Assembly (NCBI RefSeq): GCF_032999765.1
Contig: NZ_CP136051.1
Location: 310,001 to 374,000, forward strand
Length of the DNA stretch: 64,000 nt
Source of the DNA: Imperialibacter roseus
GTDB lineage: Bacteria > Bacteroidota > Bacteroidia > Cytophagales > Cyclobacteriaceae
Direction of reading: 5' to 3'
Both the position numbers and the translations under genes were made by a program. How positions within the stretch are numbered: position 1 is the first letter of the stretch; each line of letters begins with the position of its first letter. Under the pieces are notes generated by a model that was given only the letters and a program-made list of their open reading frames with translations, made no database searches and was not told the origin of the DNA. Shown here one piece after another: positions 1 to 7,510 of the stretch.

Positions 1-1
1 G

Positions 2-1666
2 AAATGTGTGGTGGTAGATCCGCAGGCTTACGACTGGAATGGAGATAAACACGTGCATCATCCCTATTCACGCTCTGTAATTTATGAGGTTCACCTTAAA
101 GGATTCACCCGGCACCCCAATTCGAAAATAGAAAAGTCCCTGTTAGGTACCTATACCGGCCTGGTAAAGAAAATACCTTTCCTTAAAAAGCTGGGGATCA
201 CTGCCGTAGAGCTCATGCCGGTCATCCAGTTCGATCCGCAGGATGTTGGCAATGGTCTTCCCACGAATTATTGGGGATACTCCCCCATTGCTTTTTTTGC
301 ACCTCACAATGGATACTGTTATTGTCATGACCACAAAGTGATAGCCGATGAATTCCGGAACATGGTGAGAGCGCTTCATAAGGCCAATATTGAGGTGATC
401 CTGGATGTGGTATTTAACCATACGGCTGAGGGCAATGAAGTCGGGCCTACGCTATCTTTCAAAGGACTGGAAAACGACACGTACTACATCCTGTCACATA
501 AGCAGGAGTACTATATGAACTACTCCGGCTGTGGCAATACGTTCAACACCAATCACTCGGTGGTACGCAGGCTGATCATGGATGCGCTGAGAAGATGGGT
601 GGTTGAAATGCATATTGATGGATTCCGGTTCGATCTGGCCTCCATCATGTCAAGGGATGAGCATGGCTACCCGATGGAAAACCCTCCGGTGTTGTGGGAA
701 ATAGAATCAGATCCCGTGCTGGCCAGTACGAAGATCATAGCTGAAGCATGGGATGCCGGAGGGCTCTACCAGATAGGATCATTTGTAGGTGATAAATGGG
801 CAGAGTGGAACGGCCGTTTCAGGGATGATATCAGACGGTTTCTGAGAGGAGATAACGGAGCTGTTAGTGATTTTGCCAATCGCATTGCAGGCAGCCCGGA
901 TATTTACAACAAACCCTTTCGTGATCCAAACCGGAGCATCAATATGATCACCTGTCATGATGGATTCACCCTCAATGACCTGGTGAGCTATAATCATAAG
1001 CACAATGAAGCCAATGGAGAGAATAACCGGGACGGATGCAACGAGAACTATTCCTGGAATCATGGGGTGGAAGGCCCAACAAATGACCAGGAAATAGAAG
1101 CGCTTCGATTGAGGCAGATCAAAAACTTCATGGTGCTGCTATTACTTTCCCAGGGTACTCCCATGATCTCCATGGGGGACGAAGTGAGACGTACACAAAG
1201 CGGAAACAATAATACCTACTGCCAGGACAATGAAATCAGTTGGTTTGACTGGGACCTGGTAGAGAAAAACAAGGATTTGCTAGCCTTTGTGCAGCATTTG
1301 ATCAGGTTCAACCAGTCCCAAAAGATATTCAGAATGGAAAGGTTCTGGGGAGAAAAGCCTGAAAGAGGAAGTGAATGCATCACATGGCATGGCGTGAAAC
1401 TATTCGAACCGGACCGGAGCTACGATTCCCATTCTCTGGCTTATCAACTCAAAGAGGAGTTTGGCGACTATCAATACCATTTCATGATCAATGCCTGGCA
1501 TCAACCATTGACTTTCGAACTGCCTCAAACTGATCATCAGTGGTACAGGATCATAGATACATTTCAGCATAATTCATTTTGTTCGTTTGGGAAAAGTCCG
1601 GTGATCGAAAATACCTCTAAAGTAATGGAAAGATCACTAACCGTCCTTATGTCGAAGTTATACTAA
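2..1666 (+). CDS. glgX: Glycogen debranching enzyme GlgX-like, 5' end cut by the window
   Basis: Partial gene: the reading frame is open to the left edge, so the N-terminal CBM48 part lies outside and only about 554 residues of an enzyme usually near 700 are seen. It is a GH13 isoamylase-type enzyme that hydrolyses alpha-1,6 branches of glycogen in the cytosol. The GH13 conserved regions are visible in order: DVVFNHTAEG, then DGFRFDLA carrying the nucleophile Asp, then IIAEAWDAGGLYQ carrying the acid/base Glu, then TCHDGFTLNDLVSYNHKHN with the stabilising Asp. The long NGENNRDG loop after the last motif is typical of the GlgX/TreX subgroup. It ends at a TAA and is followed by a 110-base gap. 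The family call is firm; the choice between GlgX and TreX is not. Confidence 0.9.
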   Translation, partial: KCVVVDPQAYDWNGDKHVHHPYSRSVIYEVHLKGFTRHPNSKIEKSLLGTYTGLVKKIPFLKKLGITAVELMPVIQFDPQDVGNGLPTNYWGYSPIAFFAPHNGYCYCHDHKVIADEFRNMVRALHKANIEVILDVVFNHTAEGNEVGPTLSFKGLENDTYYILSHKQEYYMNYSGCGNTFNTNHSVVRRLIMDALRRWVVEMHIDGFRFDLASIMSRDEHGYPMENPPVLWEIESDPVLASTKIIAEAWDAGGLYQIGSFVGDKWAEWNGRFRDDIRRFLRGDNGAVSDFANRIAGSPDIYNKPFRDPNRSINMITCHDGFTLNDLVSYNHKHNEANGENNRDGCNENYSWNHGVEGPTNDQEIEALRLRQIKNFMVLLLLSQGTPMISMGDEVRRTQSGNNNTYCQDNEISWFDWDLVEKNKDLLAFVQHLIRFNQSQKIFRMERFWGEKPERGSECITWHGVKLFEPDRSYDSHSLAYQLKEEFGDYQYHFMINAWHQPLTFELPQTDHQWYRIIDTFQHNSFCSFGKSPVIENTSKVMERSLTVLMSKLY

Positions 1667-1776
1667 AGGATCGCCTAGAAGAATAGAAAAATTCCATTAA
1701 TCATTGTCAAAATATCATAAAACAAGGTGTCGGTTTGGCGGTACATTTAATTGAGTTTAATGTAAATAAACTAATT

Positions 1777-2337
1777 ATGAGACCAGTCATCTTTTTTATC
1801 AGCATTCTGTTTTTGCAAGGGATCTTATCCTGCACTGCCCATGCACAGCGTACCTACATTACCCGAAAAGGAACGCTGGTTGCCAAAACGCTCAAGGGAG
1901 ATTCATTGGTAACACATGAGTTCAAAAATATCAATGTGCTGCTGGACTATGACGAGGCTGAGGTGGTCATCAATTTCAAACTGGACGAGACCCTGGATGA
2001 TCATATCCCGACCAATCGATTTTTTTACGATTATGATGTGGCTATCAGGTCCAGGCTTTCCCTCAGGGAAATTGAAACTCAGTCGCACCCCATCAGGAAT
2101 TTCAGTATCCAGGGCGAACTCTATTATGGTGAAGCTGCATATTACATAACAGGTGAGGGCGTACTTGAGCACTGGGAAGGAAGTGAGGTCATGTCTTGCC
2201 TACTGACTTTAGATATCAAGCTGATGGACGATGCGAAACTTGTCCTCAGCCCGTTTGGAAAGGTGGAAGACATTCATCTATTTCAGACGGTGCTGAACCG
2301 GGAAGTCCTTGACCAGAGTGGAAAAGTTGGGTATTGA
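1777..2337 (+). CDS. Predicted secreted protein, possibly YceI-like
   Basis: A 186-residue protein starting at the ATG at 1777. An upstream in-frame start at 1735 would put 14 extra residues before an otherwise clean signal peptide (MRPVIFFISILFLQG, small residues, cleavage near AHAQ), so I prefer 1777. The mature part is rich in alternating hydrophobic/charged stretches as in a single-domain beta protein; the pattern of threonine/serine plus an FSIQGELYY segment reminds me of YceI-like lipid-binding proteins, but no diagnostic motif is present. It ends one base before the ATG of the ATP-cone pseudogene, so the two were probably cotranscribed. Function unknown. Confidence 0.6.
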   Translation: MRPVIFFISILFLQGILSCTAHAQRTYITRKGTLVAKTLKGDSLVTHEFKNINVLLDYDEAEVVINFKLDETLDDHIPTNRFFYDYDVAIRSRLSLREIETQSHPIRNFSIQGELYYGEAAYYITGEGVLEHWEGSEVMSCLLTLDIKLMDDAKLVLSPFGKVEDIHLFQTVLNREVLDQSGKVGY

Positions 2338-2338
2338 T

Positions 2339-2683
2339 ATGAACGTGGTGAAGTACTCGGGCGAATCGGAGCTATTTTCGGAAGAAAAGCTGACCAGGAG
2401 CCTGCTGAATTCAGGAGTGGTTGATCGTCAGCTCGAATCGATCCTATCAGGGATCAGGAGCGACATCTACGAAGGAATCACCACAAAGAAATTATTTCAG
2501 ATAGCCACGAAATGGATGAAGAAATATGCTCCATACTCCGTGCCCCGGTACAAGTTAAAAGCAGCGATCCATAAACTGGGCCCCTTAGGTTTCAGGTCCT
2601 TCATCAGCGAACTGCTGAAATACCAGGGGTTTGAGGTGATGACGAAGCTCACCATATAAAGGCAGATGCATTACACATGAAAT
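2339..2683 (+). pseudogene. 5' part of ATP-cone / restriction-endonuclease-like gene, broken
   Basis: The first half of a gene whose second half lies at about 4334-4847. The ATG at 2339 opens an ATP-cone domain like that of NrdR and ribonucleotide reductases (MNVVKYSGESELFSEEKL through PRYKLKAAIHKLGP), followed by the beginning of an Mrr/PD-(D/E)XK-like fold (FRSFISELLKYQGFEV). The frame stops at 2657-2659, but removing one T near 2657 restores TIKGRCITHEI, which is the expected continuation. Homology then ends abruptly at 2683, where the inserted DNA begins. Family knowledge: ATP-cone plus nuclease-fold proteins of about 280 residues are common in Bacteroidota, often near metal-resistance genes; their role is not established. 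The gene cannot make a full product here. Confidence 0.75.
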
Positions 2684-2732
2684 AGCCATAAGGAATACCC
2701 TACCCAACGGACCGGCGTGGAACGATGAATAA

Positions 2733-2745
2733 CCAGTCAACAGAC
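2733..2745 (+). repeat. Left sub-terminal inverted repeat of the IS110-like element
   Basis: CCAGTCAACAGAC. Its reverse complement matches GTCTGTTACTGG at 4159-4170 apart from one extra base. Sub-terminal rather than terminal inverted repeats are a known mark of the IS1111 branch of IS110 elements. Confidence 0.5.
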
Positions 2746-2877
2746 TACGATCTATTCCGTAATGACACAGGCTATTCCCGCTTCGGCGGACCGATCTGGC
2801 CTCTAAAAAGTAAATTTTATACACATGAAATCTCCATGGGCGGCTTTAGCGCACCCGAACGAAAATGAATATGGAGT

Positions 2878-2910
2878 AACTTTCAAGGGTTATCGAAACC
2901 CTTGAAAGTT
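2878..2910 (+). repeat. Perfect 14-bp hairpin directly upstream of the transposase start
   Basis: Arms AACTTTCAAGGGTT (2878-2891) and AACCCTTGAAAGTT (2897-2910) are exact reverse complements around the 5-base loop ATCGA. The 3' arm ends two bases before the transposase ATG at 2913, so in RNA the start region and any ribosome-binding site would be buried next to a stable stem. Insertion sequences often use such stems to stop translation from read-through transcripts; that role is inferred here. Confidence 0.8.
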
Positions 2911-2912
2911 AA

Positions 2913-4141
2913 ATGAAAACAGGAGAAGTAGCTTTTGAGCAAATAGTAAAGGTCGGCTGTGGCCTTGACGTACATCAGGCGGTGATCGTAGCGACGATCA
3001 GCAAAGGGCAGAATGACTACCAAACCAGGGAGTTTGAAGCCTACACAAGTTCTTTGACAGAGTTAAGAGATTGGTGCAAGAGCCAGGGAGTTACCCATGT
3101 AGCAATGGAAAGCACAGGCGTTTATTGGAAGCCGGTATTTAACATACTGGAAGAGGACTTTGAAATCATTCTGGTCAACGCCCGCCATGTGAAGAATGTG
3201 CCGGGGCACAAAACAGACAAACGTGACAGCCGGTGGATCAGCAAGTTGTTGTTGGCTGGCTTGTTAAGAGGAAGTTTTATTCCTCCAAGAGACATTAGGG
3301 AGTTGCGGGATCTTGTCAGGTACAAAAAGCGCCAGGTAGAACACGTAGCCAGTGAGAAGAACAGACTGATAAGGATACTGGAAGATGCCAATATCAAACT
3401 CAGTACTGTGCTTACTGAAGTTCATGGTGCCACCGGTAGTAAAATCATCAATGATATCATTGATGGTAAGACCAATGTGGATGATTTAATGAAGCACATT
3501 CATGGGAAGGTAAAGGCCAACCGAGAAGACATCCGTAAAGCCCTTGAGGGAAAATTAACAGCCCATCATCGTTTTATGCTCAATATTATCAGGAAGAGCA
3601 TTGAGGAAAAAGAAGGGATCATTGGAGAACTGGAGCAACATATAGACCGAGCCACTGCTCAGTATGCTGTAGAAATAGACTTGCTGCAAACCATCGATGG
3701 GGTGGGAAAAGACAGCGCCATCAGCATTATCAGTGAGATTGGTGTAGATATGAATCAGTTCCCTAACGAGCATCACTTGAGTAGTTGGGCAGGGCTGAGC
3801 CCGGGGAACAACGAGAGTGCGGGTAAAAAAAAAGCACAAGGACAGTTAAGGGAAACCGCTACCTGAAGTCTCTTTTGGTGGAATGTGGTTGGGGAGCGAC
3901 AAGAAAGAAAGACGGCTACCTGAAGCGCAAATATCAAAGTTTAATTGCACGCAGAGGCAAAAAGAAAGCGCTGGTAGCAGTTGGTCATAAGATTATTATC
4001 GCCGCCTACCATGTTCTAAAAAACAAAGAGGCCTACAAGGAACCGCTATTGCACGATAGTGCTGAACGAAACAAGAAGCAGATCAAAAGACACTTAGCCA
4101 AACTAAAAGAGCTAGGCTACGATTTGGTTTCTGCTGCTTAA
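2913..4141 (+). pseudogene. IS110-family DEDD transposase, -1 frameshift at an A9 run
   Basis: The first frame (2913-3866) carries the N-terminal DEDD RuvC-like domain: CGLDVHQAVIVATI with the first Asp, VAMESTGVYWKPVF with the Glu, and HKTDKRDSRWISKLL with the Asp pair, followed by a coiled linker. The start of the C-terminal Transposase_20 domain follows (LLQTIDGVGKDSAISIISEIG, then LSSWAGLSPGNN). The second frame (3875-4141) holds the end of that domain (VECGWGATRKKDGYLKRKY). The break falls at nine consecutive A residues (3825-3833): slipping back one base there gives GKKKSTRTVKGNRYLKSLLVE and one protein of about 409 residues. Either the element is dead by a single-base loss, or slippage at the A-run produces the full enzyme. 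IS110 enzymes are not generally known to need frameshifting, so I lean to decay, but the site itself is a plausible slippery run. Confidence 0.85.
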
Positions 4142-4158
4142 AGAACTTTAAAAGGCCG

Positions 4159-4170
4159 GTCTGTTACTGG
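4159..4170 (+). repeat. Right sub-terminal inverted repeat of the IS110-like element
   Basis: GTCTGTTACTGG, 18 bases after the transposase stop codon. It pairs with the left repeat at 2733-2745. Confidence 0.5.
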
Positions 4171-4333
4171 ATCGTCTTCAATGACAGCCTGTACATGAAA
4201 TTGGTCTAACAAACAGGTTAAGCACCCAACGATGTAGCCAATCCACCAACTGGTGGAAGGAGCACGAAGATGAAAATTTACTCTCTTAACCTTGTTATGG
4301 ATACTTTACTACTTGATCGAAACGAAATTATAT

Positions 4334-4847
4334 ACAGATGAAATTGACTTGGTTGCCGAAAAAGCAAACCAGCATTTCATAATTGGATGTAAGTTTCACA
4401 ACAAGCCGGGGCATAAGACTGATGTAAAGGTTCCGCTTTACATCAACTCAAGGTTCCGGGATGTAGAGTTTAGCTGGCGCAATCTGAAGGGCACAGGGAT
4501 AAGTTTCATCAGGGTTGGGTAGTGACTAACAGCAAGTTTACTACAGATGCCATTGCCATGGGAAATGTGCCGGGTTGCGCATGATCAGTTGGGATTACCC
4601 TGAAGGGGACAGCCTCAAAGATATGATCTCAGAATACGGCTTGCATCCGGTGACCAGTCTCTCTACCCTTACCAGGGAACAAAAATCGGAACTGCTATCT
4701 CGGGGCATTGTACTCTGCCGAACCATTTGTGATCATCCTGATGTTCTGCGTCAGTTCCTTCCGGAGAACACCAATAGCTACAGGATCCTTAAAGAAGCGC
4801 ACGGTACCGCAGGGTGCATTCAAACGACACCACTTCTCCCAATTTAA
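4334..4847 (+). pseudogene. 3' part of ATP-cone / restriction-endonuclease-like gene, frameshifted
   Basis: Reading in from the insertion, frame one gives YTDEIDLVAEKANQHFIIGC, then KFHNKPGHKTDVKVPLYINS: the acidic residue (D/E), the following hydrophobic strand and the CK/KFH pattern resemble the PD-(D/E)XK nuclease core (E-I-D ... I-I-G-C-K). A one-base loss near 4495 moves the frame to KFHQGWVVTNSKFTTDAIAM, and a further one-base loss near 4572 moves it to LRMISWDYPEGDSLKDMISE and the C-terminal helices down to about 4847. Thus three frameshifts (with the one near 2657) plus an insertion: the gene is clearly decayed rather than regulated. Intact homologues have all these segments in one frame, from memory of the family. 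Confidence 0.75.
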
Positions 4848-5020
4848 AAAGGATATCAGCCAATACCTCTGACGCATCCTTTTCTTAGCCTGGATAAGGT
4901 CAATGGTTGGCCCACAATAGTGTCTATCAGAAGCAAAATAAAATAAATCTCTGCCACAATTACATCAAACTGCGGCTGACAAACCGGGTTAAAATCTGTA
5001 GAACAAACATTTCGAATAAG

Positions 5021-5401
5021 ATGGATGATTTTGTAATAACCCATACGTTCACTTCCGCCGGACAGATACCGGACGAAGTGTGGAATGCAATCAGGGCCGG
5101 GCAGGAGGTAAAGGAAGGTGTCAGCTATAAAAAAGCCGGTCCGGACCAGGTAAGTGTAAGCTTTCCTGCTTATCTCTACACACCGGAGTACATTTCAGGA
5201 ATTGTCCAGAAATCCGGGTTTAAGGAAAAGCCCGAAGAAAAAAGATCATTTTGGAAAACGATCCTGGACTTCCTGGCCAGTGACACAGACAACTCATTCG
5301 GCACCAGGAGACTGGACTGCTGCTCACTGAACAGATATAATCAAACCCAGGGCAGAGGCAGAACAAAATACCTTAAATCTTCCACAAGATTTCAAAAATA
5401 G
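5021..5401 (+). CDS. Small HMA-fold-like protein with a CC-containing tail
   Basis: A 126-residue protein from the ATG at 5021; an open extension to 4907 adds a lysine/asparagine-rich stretch that looks non-coding. The first 70 residues read as beta-alpha-beta-beta-alpha-beta (FVITHTFTSAGQIPDEVWNA, then VSVSFPAYLYTPEYISGIVQ, then KSGF), the outline of a heavy-metal-associated fold, but the CxxC metal loop is absent. A SFGTRRLDCCSLNR segment near residues 97-110 has a Cys pair of the kind I associate with metal-cluster proteins of Bacteroidota. The last 16 residues are low-complexity and may be an extension by loss of the original stop. Its position just before a porin and the copper island suggests a metal-related role, which is inference. 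Confidence 0.5.
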   Translation: MDDFVITHTFTSAGQIPDEVWNAIRAGQEVKEGVSYKKAGPDQVSVSFPAYLYTPEYISGIVQKSGFKEKPEEKRSFWKTILDFLASDTDNSFGTRRLDCCSLNRYNQTQGRGRTKYLKSSTRFQK

Positions 5402-5475
5402 TCGAGCACGGTTCGCTCGTAAATTCACATGGTAATTAAATACAGAATTAAACAACCTTTAAAATTTCATTAATC

Positions 5476-6741
5476 ATGAAAACGATAAATTTTAGCAAAC
5501 TAGCTATACTCCCGCTACTACTTTTAGTATCCGGCGTAGTATATGCACAGCAGCCTTCGCTGCAGTTTTTCAGACCCAATAGCAAAGCAGGGCTCAATAT
5601 ATTCGAACCTTCCCAACAGGATACCGTGGCATTTGATGGCCTCAAAGTTCGGGTTGGAGGTGATTTTGCCATGCAGTTCCAGGGCCTCAACCAAACGAAC
5701 TCCTTAGACAGCCTCGTGGAGCTGGGCTCCAACTTCAACTTACCCAGTGCCAACTTAAACCTGGACGTACAGTTGTATGATGGGGTCAGGATGCATCTGC
5801 GGACCTACCTCTCATCTAAAAATCATAACGAGTCCTGGGTGAAAGGAGGCTACATGCAAATAGATAAGCTCGATTTTATCAAGCCCGGCTTCCTGGCAGG
5901 CGTGATGGAGGTAACCAGGATCACTGTCGGTATGGATGAGTTCAACTATGGCGATGCGCACTTCAGAAGGAGCGACAATGCCAGGGCAATTTTCAACCCC
6001 TTCATAGGTAATTACATCATGGATGCTTTCTCCACCGAGGCGTTTGGAGAAGTAACCATCCAGAAAAGTGGTTTTCTTGGAGTTGTTGGAGTGACAAACG
6101 GTAAGCTCAACCAGAGCGTAGTGGTCAATGACAATTCTGACAACAAAGCTTCATTCTTTGGAAAACTTGGTTATGATAACCAGCTAAGCAATGATCTGAG
6201 GGTGCGTCTCACAGGCTCTTGGTACATCAACAAAGGCACCACTACTGGTACCTACCTTTTTGGTGGAGACCGGGCCGGGTCCCGGTATTACAATGTAATG
6301 CAAACCCTGGATGGTAATGGCAATGCGTTTGAAGGCCGGTTCAATCCCCGGTTCAAACAATTGACCGCCATACAAGTGAACCCATTCATTAAATTCAAGG
6401 GCCTGGAGTTCTTCGGGATCTATGAAGTTGCCTCCAACAGCGATGACCAGGGTGCCGGGTCTTTCACACAGCTTGCCGGTGAGCTACTCTATCGCTTTGG
6501 CAGCACGGAGCAGTTTTACCTGGGGGGGAGGTATAACACGGTATCCGGAAAAATGACTGAAAACGCTCTCACGCAAGAGATCAACCGGTTGAATATCGGT
6601 GGAGGCTGGTACCTGACCAACAATGTGATGGCCAAGGTAGAATATGTTACACAAAAATATGAAGGTGAGGGTTGGATCTCCACCAAGTATAATGGTGGTG
6701 AGTTCAACGGGGTAAACCTGGAAGCTGTGATCAGCTTTTAG
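5476..6741 (+). CDS. Outer-membrane beta-barrel porin-like protein
   Basis: A 421-residue protein with a clear signal peptide (LAILPLLLLVSGVVYAQQ). The rest is a train of alternating strands ending in a terminal aromatic (NLEAVISF), the usual signature of an outer-membrane barrel that needs a C-terminal Phe. Segments such as VRVGGDFAMQFQGLNQ, ARAIFNPFIGNYIMDAFS and LYRFGSTEQFYLGGRYNTVS look like porins of the phosphate-selective or general Bacteroidota type. Substrate is not deducible. It stands alone: 74 bases behind the previous gene and followed by a strong terminator at 6756. Confidence 0.75.
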   Translation: MKTINFSKLAILPLLLLVSGVVYAQQPSLQFFRPNSKAGLNIFEPSQQDTVAFDGLKVRVGGDFAMQFQGLNQTNSLDSLVELGSNFNLPSANLNLDVQLYDGVRMHLRTYLSSKNHNESWVKGGYMQIDKLDFIKPGFLAGVMEVTRITVGMDEFNYGDAHFRRSDNARAIFNPFIGNYIMDAFSTEAFGEVTIQKSGFLGVVGVTNGKLNQSVVVNDNSDNKASFFGKLGYDNQLSNDLRVRLTGSWYINKGTTTGTYLFGGDRAGSRYYNVMQTLDGNGNAFEGRFNPRFKQLTAIQVNPFIKFKGLEFFGIYEVASNSDDQGAGSFTQLAGELLYRFGSTEQFYLGGRYNTVSGKMTENALTQEINRLNIGGGWYLTNNVMAKVEYVTQKYEGEGWISTKYNGGEFNGVNLEAVISF

Positions 6742-6755
6742 GGGTGGTGAAGAGT

Positions 6756-6783
6756 GTGCCGGACCAGTCGTCCGGCACTTTTC
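6756..6783 (+). terminator. Rho-independent terminator after the porin
   Basis: Perfect 9-bp stem GTGCCGGAC / GTCCGGCAC (6756-6764 and 6770-6778) with a 5-base loop, followed by TTTTCTTC. It lies 15 bases after the porin stop codon and separates it from the copper island. Confidence 0.85.
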
Positions 6784-6930
6784 TTCATTATTAAAAAGCA
6801 TATTACTCTTTACGAACCTTGTTTAATTAATATGACTGAAATGCTTATTACAACTGATAATTTGGCTTCACAGCATTCATTTGCCACCAAATTTCATCAG
6901 GAGGAACCAAACACTACAGGAAAAATTTCG

Positions 6931-6938
6931 TACATTAG
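6931..6938 (+). promoter_or_regulatory. Putative Bacteroidota -7 element before the first HYC_CC_PP gene
   Basis: TACATTAG within TTTCGTACATTAGC, one mismatch from the TAnnTTTG consensus. It resembles TTTTGCGTATATTTGC in front of the second HYC_CC_PP gene (26263). No good -33 TTTG at the usual spacing was seen, so this is tentative. Confidence 0.35.
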
Positions 6939-6959
6939 CAAAGTATCTTAAAAAAAGAA

Positions 6960-7403
6960 GTGCAACGCTTTAGACAAAAATCGGCCATTTTGTTATCCAT
7001 GCTGGTGCTGTTCAGCTCTATGAGCTTCAACTTTAGCATGCATTTCTGCATGGGCCAGTTGGAAAGCATTGCACTGTTTCAGCAAGCCAAACCATGTGAA
7101 ATGGTTACACAGCCTGTACCTTGTGTCCATGACCATCATGACCAGGAATGTGAGCTCAACCATACACACACGGCTAAAAAGGGCTGTTGCGAAGATCACT
7201 TTTTGCAGGTAGAAGGACAAGATGAACTTGCCCGGGTTGCTGCTCCCGTTTCCATGCCGGATTTCCACATGGTGGCGGTACTTTATGCACTTGTCTCGTT
7301 CATTTTCAGCGCTCCTACAGTTGATTATTATTCCTACAAAGACTATTCCCCTCCCCTGATTGAGCGTGACATACCTGTGCTCGTTCAGTCCTTCCTGATT
7401 TAA
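6960..7403 (+). CDS. HYC_CC_PP family metal-cluster protein
   Basis: A 147-residue protein starting at GTG 6960 (an ATG at 6999 is possible but would cut the signal peptide). The N-terminus is hydrophobic, followed by SMHFCMGQLESIALF, which is the H-[FY]-C motif, then a His/Cys-rich stretch (CVHDHHDQECELNHTHTAKKG) with a CC pair (GCCEDHFLQVEG), and a hydrophobic C-terminal helix ending in a Pro-Pro tail (YSPPLIERDIPVLVQSFL). These three marks define the HYC_CC_PP family, small periplasmic or inner-membrane proteins coded in front of RND metal pumps in Bacteroidota. Metal binding is likely from the Cys/His content; a delivery or sensing role for the CusA-like pump downstream is inference. Confidence 0.8.
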   Translation: MQRFRQKSAILLSMLVLFSSMSFNFSMHFCMGQLESIALFQQAKPCEMVTQPVPCVHDHHDQECELNHTHTAKKGCCEDHFLQVEGQDELARVAAPVSMPDFHMVAVLYALVSFIFSAPTVDYYSYKDYSPPLIERDIPVLVQSFLI

Positions 7404-7510
7404 GCATTTCATTCAATTCTTTCACTTGGCACAGCATTCTGCTGCGCCACAAGTGCATACATCTGTATGCGCTCAGTTCAATCCAGTTTCAAAGAAAATT
7501 GAATGAAATC

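Larger units (their letters stand above)
2684..4333 (+). mobile_element. IS110-family insertion (boundaries approximate)
   Basis: About 1.65 kb of DNA that separates the two halves of the ATP-cone gene. It holds one IS110-type transposase (2913-4141), about 230 bases of non-coding DNA to its left and about 190 to its right. Two sub-terminal inverted repeats are visible: CCAGTCAACAGAC at 2733-2745 and its near-complement GTCTGTTACTGG at 4159-4170 (one base longer on the left). The motif ACAnATGAAAT occurs at 2673, 2821, 4192 (as TACATGAAAT) and 4334, the outermost pair lying exactly at the two gene break points. IS110 elements usually leave no target duplication and encode a structured guide ('bridge') RNA in their non-coding end; either flank could hold one, but I did not identify a fold. 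The exact ends, and whether there are two nested insertions, are unresolved. Confidence 0.7.

Noticed and set aside
4242-4257. TCCACCA/TGGTGGA hairpin as a terminator
   Set aside because: Two-base loop and no T-tract; likely just an inverted repeat within the insertion debris.
6754-6951. 65-codon open frame overlapping the porin terminator
   Set aside because: Begins inside the terminator stem, no ribosome-binding site, and composition resembles non-coding DNA.
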